5,935 nucleotides of DNA from an uncultured Flavobacterium sp. (lineage in GTDB: Bacteria; Bacteroidota; Bacteroidia; Flavobacteriales; Flavobacteriaceae). The position numbers and the translations under genes were made by a program. Location: NCBI RefSeq assembly GCF_946479975.1, contig NZ_CAMLIX010000274.1, positions 1 to 5,935 of the forward strand, written 5' to 3'. The notes below the pieces were generated by a model. It searched no databases. It worked only from the letters and a program-made list of their open reading frames with translations, and had not been told where the DNA came from. Each line of letters opens with the position of its first letter. Position 1 is the stretch's first letter. Shown here in pieces: positions 1 through 5,935 of the stretch.

Positions 1-854
1 ACTTTTACCCCGGGATCGATCATATATACGGCGTGAAAACCCTTACTGTGCAAATTATCATTCAACCTTTTCGGATTGGAAAATCGGATGCTGTCAAAAG
101 TAAAAACTCTGTAACCCTGCATGTAATCAATATCCATCCAGATCACATCGCACGGAATTTTCTTTTCTCTAAAAGTATCTGCAATTTCCATAACGCGTTT
201 TTCACTGTCGTAAGAAAATCTGCATTGATGATATCCCAACGTCCAGCGTGCTGGCAATTTTATCGTTCCTGTAAGTTCAGAAAGTCCTTTTATCACTTCT
301 TGCGGAGATGCTCTGTCAATAATATAAACTCTAAATAAAGCACCTTCTGAATTGTACACAATTTTATCAGAATCGGTAATTAATTCTGCTTTCCAAGTAC
401 TGTCGAAAATGATTCCGAAAGCAGAACCGTCTTCGCGAACGCCCATTACCCACGGATGCGTTTGGTATAATCTTTTTCCACCTTCAACACTGTAAGCCCC
501 AGTGTCGGTGTTCCATAATTTTATAGATTGTCCGTTTCTTAAAAGCGGGCCTGTAACTTCTCCTCCTCCGTAAAGGCTAATATTTCCTTTTAAATTTAAA
601 ACGGCTGATGCTTTATTATTTTTAAATGAAAATTTAGGTTTTAAACTCCAGTTTGCAGGAACTTTTCCCTTTGATTTTGGTTCCGCAGTAAGAATTAAGG
701 AAGGCGTTTTACTTTGATCAAAGCCTTTCGGAATAAATTCTACAATGTTGTTTCCGATTAAAGAAGTTTTTTGCAAAGCAACTTCTTGAGCATTTGAAAT
801 AGTTATAGCAAATGAAAAAAAGGCAACGGAAAATAATGTGGTTTTAAAATTCAT
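1..854 (-). CDS. Glycoside hydrolase family 31 enzyme, probable exported alpha-glucosidase (N-terminal part, cut by window start)
   Basis: This is the first 284 codons of a retaining GH31 hydrolase, which would release terminal alpha-linked glucose (or xylose) from oligosaccharides. Residues 1-22 form a signal peptide with a likely cleavage before Gln23 (SNA/QE), so the enzyme is periplasmic or surface-bound. Residues 25-200 are the N-terminal beta-sandwich typical of the family, including YGGGEVTGPLLRNG and WVMGVREDGSAFGIIFD. The catalytic barrel begins at Trp204 (WTLGYHQCRFSY), followed by the substrate-binding strand DVIWMDIDYM (236-245) and a DPGVK strand (280-284). The catalytic nucleophile Asp and the acid/base lie beyond the window; family members are usually 650-850 residues. 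No PA14 insertion is seen in the N-terminal domain, which some xyloglucan alpha-xylosidases of this family carry, so alpha-glucosidase is the better guess. The ATG at 854 is preceded by ACTAACTAACCACC, without a Shine-Dalgarno site. It lies 125 bp downstream of the GH43 gene on the same strand and could be co-transcribed, but it also has its own promoter and operator. Family assignment is firm; substrate is inferred. Confidence 0.93.
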   Translation of the reverse strand, partial: MNFKTTLFSVAFFSFAITISNAQEVALQKTSLIGNNIVEFIPKGFDQSKTPSLILTAEPKSKGKVPANWSLKPKFSFKNNKASAVLNLKGNISLYGGGEVTGPLLRNGQSIKLWNTDTGAYSVEGGKRLYQTHPWVMGVREDGSAFGIIFDSTWKAELITDSDKIVYNSEGALFRVYIIDRASPQEVIKGLSELTGTIKLPARWTLGYHQCRFSYDSEKRVMEIADTFREKKIPCDVIWMDIDYMQGYRVFTFDSIRFSNPKRLNDNLHSKGFHAVYMIDPGVK

Positions 855-862
855 GGTGGTTA

Positions 863-887
863 GTTAGTAAATTGAAATGTTAGTAAA
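863..887 (-). repeat. Direct repeat TTTACTAAC in the GH31 leader
   Basis: On the minus strand TTTACTAAC occurs twice, at 887-879 and 871-863, with starts 16 bp apart. Both copies lie between the predicted promoter and the GH31 start codon. They could be an mRNA leader element or a binding site; chance is possible in such AT-rich DNA. Confidence 0.4.
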
Positions 888-907
888 CTATTATAAATCA
901 ATATTAA

Positions 908-915
908 CAAATCTA
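908..915 (-). promoter_or_regulatory. Predicted -7 promoter box of the GH31 gene
   Basis: The minus strand reads TAGATTTG, an exact match to the Bacteroidota -7 consensus TAnnTTTG. It sits 54 bp upstream of the GH31 start codon, implying a leader of roughly 45 nt. No clear TTTG appears 19-21 bp further upstream, so the -33 element is weak or absent, which is compatible with an activator-dependent promoter. The first two bases overlap the palindrome at 914-931. Assignment is by consensus only. Confidence 0.5.
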
Positions 916-936
916 CTAAAACGTTTTAGTATATTT
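909..936. promoter_or_regulatory. Palindromic operator, LacI-family type
   Basis: The core TACTAAAACGTTTTAGTA (914-931) is a perfect 18-bp palindrome with a central CG. It extends to 28 bp (909-936) with a single mismatched pair (913/932). An even-length palindrome with a central CG flanked by A and T runs (AAACGTTT-like) is the usual form of LacI-family operators. The site overlaps the edge of the -7 box and fills the region upstream of it, where a bound repressor would block RNA polymerase at the GH31 promoter. No LacI gene is visible in this window, so the regulator would be encoded elsewhere. The perfect palindrome is observed; the regulator class is inferred. Confidence 0.65.
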
Positions 937-979
937 ATAAAAATGTTGATTTATTTTTATTTTTACTTTGAAAGTAATT

Positions 980-2029
980 TTAAATGGATGGAATATTCAA
1001 TGGAATTCCCGCTGCTTCTGGGTTACCGATTACTGGATTTTCTTTTTTATTCCATTCTAATTTTTGCATTCTAGGTGATCTTTTCATGCCACAACCTTCG
1101 CCGGGATTCGAATTGGCGTGATATAAAATCCAGTCTTCTTTTCCGTTTGGCGATTTAAAAAATGAATTATGTCCGGGAGCGTAAACTTTATTTTTATCAG
1201 ATTGCTGCAAAATCGGCTGATCTGATTTTATCCAAGCCGACGCATCCAGCAAATTGTCTTTTCCTGTAAAAGTCAACAATCCTAAACTATAATTATCTGT
1301 CCAACATCCGCTTGCCGAAAAAACAATAAATACTTTTCCGTTACGCGATAAAAATTGCGGACCTTCATTAACATTTACCTGTGGCGGATTTACATCATCA
1401 TGCAGTGCTCCAAATAATTCCCAAGGATTTGTTGGACTCGAAATCCGAACTCTGTCTCCGTCAATTCGCGTCGGACTTTTCATTTTGGCAATATAAATAT
1501 TCTGCTGTCCGTTGGTATCTCCTTCCCAACCCGACCAAATCATATACAATTTTTTTTTATAAGTAAAAATATTGCCGTCAATTGCCCATTTATCGGTTTT
1601 CGCCGCAAGTTTTCCTTTAAAAATCCACTCGCCTTTCATTGGGTCTTTTGAAGCATTTTCTAAAACATACATTCTGTGTGTATCGTTTGAACCATTATCT
1701 GCAGCAAAATACGCGTACCATTTTCCATTAATAAAATGAAACTCTGGCGCCCAGATTTCAGCGCTATAATCTGTATTTTTTGGTGCAATCCAAATGGTTT
1801 TCTGTTCCGCATTTTTTAAATCTGCCAAATTTTTGGTTTTAAAAAGTACCAAACGATCATGCATAGTGTGTGTATAGTAATAATAACCATTATGAAAAGT
1901 ACTAAATGGATCAGGTCCGTAATCTAAAATGGGGTTCGTAAATGTTTTCTGTGCGAATAAAATGGTGCTTCCGGCAAAAAGTAGAATCGCAGTTACTATT
2001 TGTTTTAATCTGTAATTTTTTCTGGTCAT
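980..2029 (-). CDS. Glycoside hydrolase family 43, probable exported exo-alpha-L-arabinofuranosidase
   Basis: A complete 349-residue inverting GH43 enzyme with a single five-bladed propeller domain and no attached carbohydrate-binding module. Residues 1-26 form a signal peptide with cleavage before Gln27 (LFA/QK), so it acts outside the cytoplasm. The three catalytic acids are visible: base Asp40 in GPDPF, pKa-modulating Asp151 in AIDGNIF, and acid Glu222 in NEGPQF; His287 in PGHNSF is also conserved in the family. The combination of IWAPEFHF, YAYFAADNG, HRMYVLE, DKWAIDG, WSGWEG and SASGCWTD resembles, from memory, the group containing Streptomyces exo-1,5-alpha-L-arabinofuranosidase (GH43 subfamily 26). 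Arabinose release from arabinan or arabino-oligosaccharides is therefore likely, while beta-xylosidase activity remains an alternative. The ATG at 2029 is chosen because the frame upstream offers only a TTG at 2059, which would put a charged decapeptide before the signal peptide. It is divergent from the sensor gene and followed by GH31 on the same strand. Confidence 0.93.
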   Translation of the reverse strand: MTRKNYRLKQIVTAILLFAGSTILFAQKTFTNPILDYGPDPFSTFHNGYYYYTHTMHDRLVLFKTKNLADLKNAEQKTIWIAPKNTDYSAEIWAPEFHFINGKWYAYFAADNGSNDTHRMYVLENASKDPMKGEWIFKGKLAAKTDKWAIDGNIFTYKKKLYMIWSGWEGDTNGQQNIYIAKMKSPTRIDGDRVRISSPTNPWELFGALHDDVNPPQVNVNEGPQFLSRNGKVFIVFSASGCWTDNYSLGLLTFTGKDNLLDASAWIKSDQPILQQSDKNKVYAPGHNSFFKSPNGKEDWILYHANSNPGEGCGMKRSPRMQKLEWNKKENPVIGNPEAAGIPLNIPSI

Positions 2030-2041
2030 AGGTTTTGGTTT

Positions 2042-2058
2042 GCGACACTTTTGCGTCA
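2042..2058 (-). promoter_or_regulatory. Possible regulatory dyad just upstream of the GH43 start
   Basis: The minus strand reads TGACGCAAAAGTGTCGC, 13-29 bp upstream of the ATG. It is an imperfect dyad (GAC, 8 bp, GTC) and resembles the site at 2378-2392 upstream of the HTCS gene (TGACACAAGTTGTCA). It stands out as GC-richer than its surroundings. It could be a shared operator or a leader structure; support is only this two-site similarity. Confidence 0.25.
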
Positions 2059-2199
2059 AGTTTATTTTGGTTTTTGGTATAATTAAAAGGTTCAGATTAA
2101 AAAATAACTTTTAAAAATTTCATTTTGTATTTTTAAAAATATAAGTAATATTGCAATCGTTGTAATGGCGCTTATTTTGAATTCTAACAAAACAATTTT

Positions 2200-2242
2200 A
2201 TAATTTTTTATCAATAAGATAATTTATCTATTAAAAAATTAT
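2200..2242. repeat. Long AT-rich inverted repeat with a nested palindrome
   Basis: ATAATTTTTTA (2200-2210) is exactly complementary to TAAAAAATTAT (2232-2242), giving 11-bp perfect arms. Between them lies a second palindrome, AGATAA-T-TTATCT (2217-2229), whose centre is offset by 2 bp. It lies near the middle of the divergent intergenic region. Possible roles are a regulator-binding site, a flexible or bent DNA segment, or a barrier between divergent promoters. It is followed by no U-tract typical of a terminator. In DNA this AT-rich, part of the symmetry may be chance. Confidence 0.5.
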
Positions 2243-2306
2243 CATTTTAATTGTCGACCAAAATAGAATAATGATGAAGTAATTTTAGTCTCATTTTGTA
2301 TCACAA

Positions 2307-2335
2307 TTGTGTTCAAATGGTTCAAATTATCTTTC
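2307..2335 (+). promoter_or_regulatory. Possible promoter of the HTCS gene
   Basis: TTG (2307-2309), an 18-bp spacer and TATCTTTC (2328-2335) resemble the Bacteroidota -33/-7 arrangement, with the last base of the -7 box differing from TAnnTTTG. The implied leader to the ATG at 2428 is about 85 nt. The match is imperfect and was found by eye. Confidence 0.3.
2311..2327 (+). repeat. Tandem direct repeat GTTCAAAT in the HTCS promoter spacer
   Basis: GTTCAAAT occurs at 2311-2318 and again at 2320-2327, starts 9 bp apart. It lies in the spacer of the candidate HTCS promoter and next to a 10-bp palindrome CACAATTGTG (2302-2311). AraC-type domains often bind direct repeats, so autoregulation is conceivable, though the 9-bp period is shorter than one helical turn. 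Confidence 0.4.
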
Positions 2336-2374
2336 GGAAGTATCGGAAACACAGCTTTAAACCAAATTGTATGC

Positions 2375-2395
2375 GCGTGACACAAGTTGTCATGC
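2375..2395. promoter_or_regulatory. Dyad TGACA-N5-TGTCA upstream of the HTCS start
   Basis: TGACA (2378-2382) and TGTCA (2388-2392) are perfect inverted arms around five bases. After one mismatched pair, GC and GC extend the symmetry to 21 bp. The site is 33-53 bp upstream of the ATG, in a locally GC-rich patch within AT-rich DNA, and downstream of the candidate promoter, where a bound protein could block elongation. A transcription-factor operator is the likeliest reading; the factor is unknown. Confidence 0.45.
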
Positions 2396-2427
2396 TATTT
2401 TTATATAAATTTTATTAAAACCTTTAT

Positions 2428-5400
2428 ATGCAAAGATTTTTCAAAATGGGGACAATGATTTGTCTTTTGTTTTTGTCTGCTACCCTTTTTAGTCAGGAAT
2501 ATTATTTCAAACATTATAAGGTTGAAAGTGGTATGTCTAATAATACCGTTTTGGCTTCTCTTCAGGATAAAGATGGTTTTTTATGGTTCGGAACTAAGGA
2601 CGGTTTAAATCGTTTTGATGGGTATCATTTTAAAACATTTAGAAGTGGGAAAGATCCCAAAACTTCATTGGGAATAAATTATATTCAGTCACTTCATGAA
2701 TTCAAAAATTATATTTGGGTCGGAACCGATAAAGGCTTGTATTCTTATGATAAAAAATTAGAGAAATTTAGTTTCATAAACGAAGCTATTAACAATCGAA
2801 TCAATGATATTGACAATGATTTGAAAAACAATTTATGGTTTATTTCAATCGGAACATTAATAAAATATAATGTTGACACAAAAGAAACACGAATGTTTGA
2901 CGGGAGAAATTCTTTCTATGCAACTTCAATTGCTGTAGATTCTAAAGGGGTTGTGTGGGTTTCTTCGTATGATGATTTGTATCGCTATTCTGAAGCTACT
3001 CAAAGTTTCGATAAAATTGCGGTTCAAATGCCTAATAGCACTTTTTCTATTTCTTCGATTTATGCTTTAGACGCGAATTCTATTTTAATCGGAACGCGCG
3101 ACCACGGAATTTATAAATATGATGTCGCAAGCGGAAAAACAGCGCCATTTATGAACGGATCTGAAAAACCGGTTTTTGTACGTCAGTTTAAAAGAAATAA
3201 AAATGACTTATGGATTGCCAGCGAATCGGGTGCTTATATTTATAATTTACAAACGAAATCTGTTCGCAATTTACGCAAAAGTGCGAGTGATCCTTATGCC
3301 ATTTCAGACAATGCAGCGTATTGTATTACGATTGACAAAGAAAATGGCGTCTGGATTGGAACTTATTTTGGAGGCGTAAATTATCATCAAAAACAATATG
3401 ATCAGTTTAAAAAGTATTTTCCGAGAAAAAGTGAAAATGCGATTGTTGGAAGTGCCGTTCGGGAAATTCATAAAGACGACAAAGGAAATCTTTGGATTGG
3501 AACTGAAGATGCTGGAATTAATAAATTCAATTTGCAAACTAAAAAATTCACTAATTATCAGCCAAACGGAACAAAATCTGGACTTTCTTTTTACAATATT
3601 CATGGTGTTTTACCAAGAGGCAATAAAATTTGGTTAGGAACTTTTGAACACGGATTAGATGTTATGGACGCTAATTCGGGACAAATAATTAAACATTACG
3701 ATCACAAAAATGCAAGTTTTAAAAGTGATTTTATTGTTTCTTTTTATGAAACTCCAGATAAGAAATTATATGTTATAACTTCTGTTGGAATCTATTTATA
3801 TGATGACAAAACGGATAGCTTTACAATTTCCAGCGACTTTTCAGAAAGTACTCATTTTACTTGCATGTTTAAAGATAAAAATGGTGATTTTTGGGCAGGA
3901 TCTTACCGCGACGGACTTTTTTATTATAATCCGAGAACAAAAGAAAAAGCGGTTTACAGACATGATTATAAAGATGATAAAAGCATCAGTAATGATTTTA
4001 TCACTTCTATTTTTCAGGACAAACAAAACAACCTTTGGATTGCAACCGAAAATGGTTTGAATTTACTGGATATTAGAAAAAGAGAATTCAAAAAATTTAC
4101 GACCAAGGATGGCTTTTCGAGTAATGTAATTTATTCTATTTTACAGGATAATGATGACAACTTATGTATTACAACTTCAAAGGGATTAGTCAGATTTAAT
4201 TATAAAACGAAATCAGTAAAAATTTTTACTACTGCAAATGGTTTGCTGAGCGATCAGTTTAATTATAGTTCGGCTTTTAAAGATTCGAACGGAGATATGT
4301 ATTTTGGAAATCTTAATGGGATGATTAGTTTTAATCCGAAGAATTTTAATACTTATAAATACAATCCGCCAATTTATATTACGGGACTTCAAATTAACAA
4401 TCAGGAAGTTATTGTGAATGATGAAGATTCTCCGCTTGACGAATCTGTTTCTTATATTAAAAAAATTACTTTAAAAAATGATCAGTCCAATTTCAATATT
4501 GATTTCGCAGCTTTGAGTTATACCGCTCCAGAATTGACACAATATTGGTACAAACTAGACGGAATCAGCGATGACTGGGTTTATTTAAATAAAAACAATA
4601 AAGTCTTTTTTACCGAGCTTCCTTCTGGCGATTATAAATTTAGAGTAAAATCTTTAAGCGCAGGAGGCATCTGGAGCAAAGAAGCGGTTGTGGGCATCAC
4701 TATTTTGCCTCCATTTTGGGCAAGCAACTATGCTTTTTTTCTTTATTTTCTACTTATCGCAGGATCTCTTTATTGGCTTTTACAAAGATATCATGAAATG
4801 AATATCAAAGAAAATAATCGAAAAATTACTACGCTGAACAATGAGAAAGAAAAAGAAATTTATCACGCAAAAATTGAGTTTTTCACCAATGTCGCGCATG
4901 AAATTCGAACGCCATTAACTCTAATTAAAAGTCCGTTAGAAAGTTTATTAAAAAGAAGTTACGAATCGCCAGATATTATTCCGAATTTATCTTTGATGGA
5001 GAAAAATACGTCGCGTCTTTTAAATTTGGTAAATGAACTTTTAGATTTTAGAAAGACAGAAATGGAAGGTTTAGGTTTGACTTTTGTTGAAACCAATATT
5101 TCTTTGATTGTAAAACAACTGCAATTACAATTTACTCCTTTAAGCGAAGAAAGAAACATTGCGGTAAAATTGGAATTGGGAGAAAAGGATGTGTATGCTT
5201 TTGTTGATGAAGAAGCAATTCGAAAAATACTCAGCAATTTGATTAGTAATGCTTTAAAATATGCGAAAAGTGAAGTTATGATCACTTTATTTAGAGATGA
5301 AAACGCTTTTGAGTTTATAGTTAAAAATGACGGAAATCTGATTCCAAAAAGTCTTAAAAATAAAATTTTCGAACCTTTCTTTAGAATCTTAGGTTCAGAA

Positions 5401-5935
5401 ACACAAACCGGTACTGGAATCGGATTATCATTAGCGCATTCCTTAACAGAACTTCATAACGGAACTTTAAAATTGCAGTTTTTGGATACTTCGATGAATA
5501 CTTTTGTTTTAAAATTACCGCTTCGCCAGCAGAGTGAATTTCATTTATACAAAGAAAATTCAGAAAATACTTTAAAAGAAACCAATGAAGAATTGGAAAA
5601 TGAAGTAACAGCTAAAAACATCAGAACGCATATTTTAATTGTTGAAGATAATCTGGAATTACTTCATTTTATGAGTAAAGAATTGAGCAAAGAATATAAA
5701 ATTTTTAAGGCGAAAAATGGCGAAGAGGCTTTAAAAGTAATTCATAATGAAACCATTCATATTGTGATAAGTGATATTACGATGCCCGTCATGGACGGTA
5801 TAGAATTGTGTGGCCGTATAAAATCAAATTTAGAAACGAGTCATATTCCAGTTATTTTACTGACGGCATTAAGTGCCGTTCAATCCCGAATTCAGGGATT
5901 AGAATCTGGTGCCGATGCTTACATCGCCAAACCCT
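2428..5935 (+). CDS. Hybrid two-component system sensor/regulator (HTCS), open at window end
   Basis: This one-protein signalling system senses an oligosaccharide in the periplasm and controls polysaccharide-utilisation genes; 1169 codons are visible without a stop. Residues 1-22 are a signal peptide (FS/QE). Fourteen Reg_prop repeats follow, with their signature W/L/Y/C positions at 53, 97, 137, 177, 220, 262, 309, 356, 402, 448, 489, 537, 580 and 625, enough for two seven-bladed propellers. A Y_Y_Y domain spans about 688-762 and a single membrane helix about 767-786. The kinase has His824 in AHEIRTPLT, the N box with Asn941, NDG (967-969), FEPFFR, and GTGIGL (995-1000). The receiver starts near 1067, with Glu1073-Asp1074, phosphoacceptor Asp1116 (SDITMPVMDG), Thr1146 and Lys1168. 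The C-terminal AraC-type HTH of about 150 residues, expected from full family lengths near 1330-1400, lies beyond the edge and is not seen. The ATG at 2428 is the first after an in-frame TAA at 2416. All kinase and receiver key residues are intact. Its divergence from the GH43 gene suggests that gene is a target. Confidence 0.96.
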   Translation, partial: MQRFFKMGTMICLLFLSATLFSQEYYFKHYKVESGMSNNTVLASLQDKDGFLWFGTKDGLNRFDGYHFKTFRSGKDPKTSLGINYIQSLHEFKNYIWVGTDKGLYSYDKKLEKFSFINEAINNRINDIDNDLKNNLWFISIGTLIKYNVDTKETRMFDGRNSFYATSIAVDSKGVVWVSSYDDLYRYSEATQSFDKIAVQMPNSTFSISSIYALDANSILIGTRDHGIYKYDVASGKTAPFMNGSEKPVFVRQFKRNKNDLWIASESGAYIYNLQTKSVRNLRKSASDPYAISDNAAYCITIDKENGVWIGTYFGGVNYHQKQYDQFKKYFPRKSENAIVGSAVREIHKDDKGNLWIGTEDAGINKFNLQTKKFTNYQPNGTKSGLSFYNIHGVLPRGNKIWLGTFEHGLDVMDANSGQIIKHYDHKNASFKSDFIVSFYETPDKKLYVITSVGIYLYDDKTDSFTISSDFSESTHFTCMFKDKNGDFWAGSYRDGLFYYNPRTKEKAVYRHDYKDDKSISNDFITSIFQDKQNNLWIATENGLNLLDIRKREFKKFTTKDGFSSNVIYSILQDNDDNLCITTSKGLVRFNYKTKSVKIFTTANGLLSDQFNYSSAFKDSNGDMYFGNLNGMISFNPKNFNTYKYNPPIYITGLQINNQEVIVNDEDSPLDESVSYIKKITLKNDQSNFNIDFAALSYTAPELTQYWYKLDGISDDWVYLNKNNKVFFTELPSGDYKFRVKSLSAGGIWSKEAVVGITILPPFWASNYAFFLYFLLIAGSLYWLLQRYHEMNIKENNRKITTLNNEKEKEIYHAKIEFFTNVAHEIRTPLTLIKSPLESLLKRSYESPDIIPNLSLMEKNTSRLLNLVNELLDFRKTEMEGLGLTFVETNISLIVKQLQLQFTPLSEERNIAVKLELGEKDVYAFVDEEAIRKILSNLISNALKYAKSEVMITLFRDENAFEFIVKNDGNLIPKSLKNKIFEPFFRILGSETQTGTGIGLSLAHSLTELHNGTLKLQFLDTSMNTFVLKLPLRQQSEFHLYKENSENTLKETNEELENEVTAKNIRTHILIVEDNLELLHFMSKELSKEYKIFKAKNGEEALKVIHNETIHIVISDITMPVMDGIELCGRIKSNLETSHIPVILLTALSAVQSRIQGLESGADAYIAKP

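Larger units (their letters stand above)
2030..2427. other. AT-rich divergent intergenic region between the GH43 and HTCS genes
   Basis: This 398-bp stretch separates the start codons of two divergent genes and contains no credible open reading frame. It is extremely AT-rich in 2060-2290 and less so in 2290-2400. It should hold the promoters of both genes. No clean TAnnTTTG match was found on the minus strand for GH43; the closest are TAAAATTG (2200-2193) and TATATTTT (2143-2136), each one base off. Repeats include a 14-bp AT palindrome at 2128-2141 (TATTTTTAAAAATA), an imperfect dyad at 2150-2166 (ATTGCAA then TTGTAAT), and the elements listed separately. Confidence 0.85.

Noticed and set aside
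33..338. Plus-strand 101-codon open frame
   Set aside because: It is antisense to the well-conserved GH31 coding frame and its translation resembles no family I know; it is a shadow.
963..977. Palindrome TTACTTT-G-AAAGTAA just after the GH43 stop as a terminator
   Set aside because: The arms are AT-rich with a one-base centre, and on the GH43 strand the hairpin is followed by an A-rich rather than a T-rich tract.
877..1074. Plus-strand 65-codon open frame crossing the GH31 operator region and the GH43 3' end
   Set aside because: It overlaps the promoter/operator and the conserved GH43 C-terminus antisense, and is a low-complexity F/Y/L-rich translation of AT-rich DNA.
2030..2059. Upstream TTG start extending the GH43 protein by ten residues
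   Set aside because: It would place MTQKCRKPKP before a complete signal peptide that already starts at the ATG at 2029; TTG starts are uncommon.
2128..2141. 14-bp palindrome TATTTTTAAAAATA as an operator
   Set aside because: It consists only of A and T runs in very AT-rich DNA, so chance symmetry is likely; mentioned only as part of the intergenic region.
3304..4060. Several 60-100 codon open frames on both strands inside the HTCS gene
   Set aside because: They overlap a continuous, domain-rich coding frame and show no recognisable motifs; shadows of that gene.
4959..5285. Minus-strand 108-codon open frame within the kinase region
   Set aside because: It is antisense to the histidine kinase and ATPase domains; its Ser/Lys/Phe-rich translation is a by-product of the coding strand.
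1..5935. Mobile element, CRISPR array, tRNA or riboswitch
   Set aside because: No transposase, spaced repeat array, cloverleaf or recognisable aptamer pattern was seen on either strand.

Overview
The window looks like part of a carbohydrate-utilisation locus from a member of the Bacteroidota, most probably Flavobacterium or a close relative. The evidence is the very AT-rich DNA with A/T-ending codons, AT-rich start regions without Shine-Dalgarno sites, exported proteins whose signal peptides end in an 'AQ' or 'SQ' junction, a promoter matching the Bacteroidota -7 box (TAnnTTTG), and a hybrid two-component sensor of the type found almost only in this phylum. The genus is an inference.

Layout: (1) 1-854, minus strand: the N-terminal third of an exported glycoside hydrolase family 31 enzyme, probably an alpha-glucosidase, cut by the window start. 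(2) 855-979: a 125-bp gap holding the clearest regulatory signal, an 18-bp perfect palindrome with a central CG that overlaps a good -7 box reading into the GH31 gene. (3) 980-2029, minus strand: a complete exported GH43 enzyme, probably an exo-acting alpha-L-arabinofuranosidase. (4) 2030-2427: a 398-bp, very AT-rich divergent intergenic region with several inverted and direct repeats and a possible promoter for the rightward gene. (5) 2428-5935, plus strand: a hybrid two-component system protein (HTCS), open at the window end. It has a signal peptide, fourteen beta-propeller repeats, a Y_Y_Y domain, one membrane helix, a histidine kinase and a receiver domain. The usual C-terminal AraC-type DNA-binding domain would lie beyond the edge.

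How the genes could work together (inference): the HTCS senses an oligosaccharide in the periplasm and activates nearby hydrolase genes. The GH43 enzyme would remove arabinose from arabinan, arabino-oligosaccharides or arabinoxylan. The GH31 enzyme would remove terminal alpha-linked glucose or xylose. The palindrome upstream of GH31 suggests a second, LacI-type control layer. No SusC/SusD transporter pair is inside the window, so this would be the regulatory edge of a larger locus.

I found no RNA genes, CRISPR array, insertion sequence or evidence of an undescribed system. The unusual material is in the two intergenic regions.
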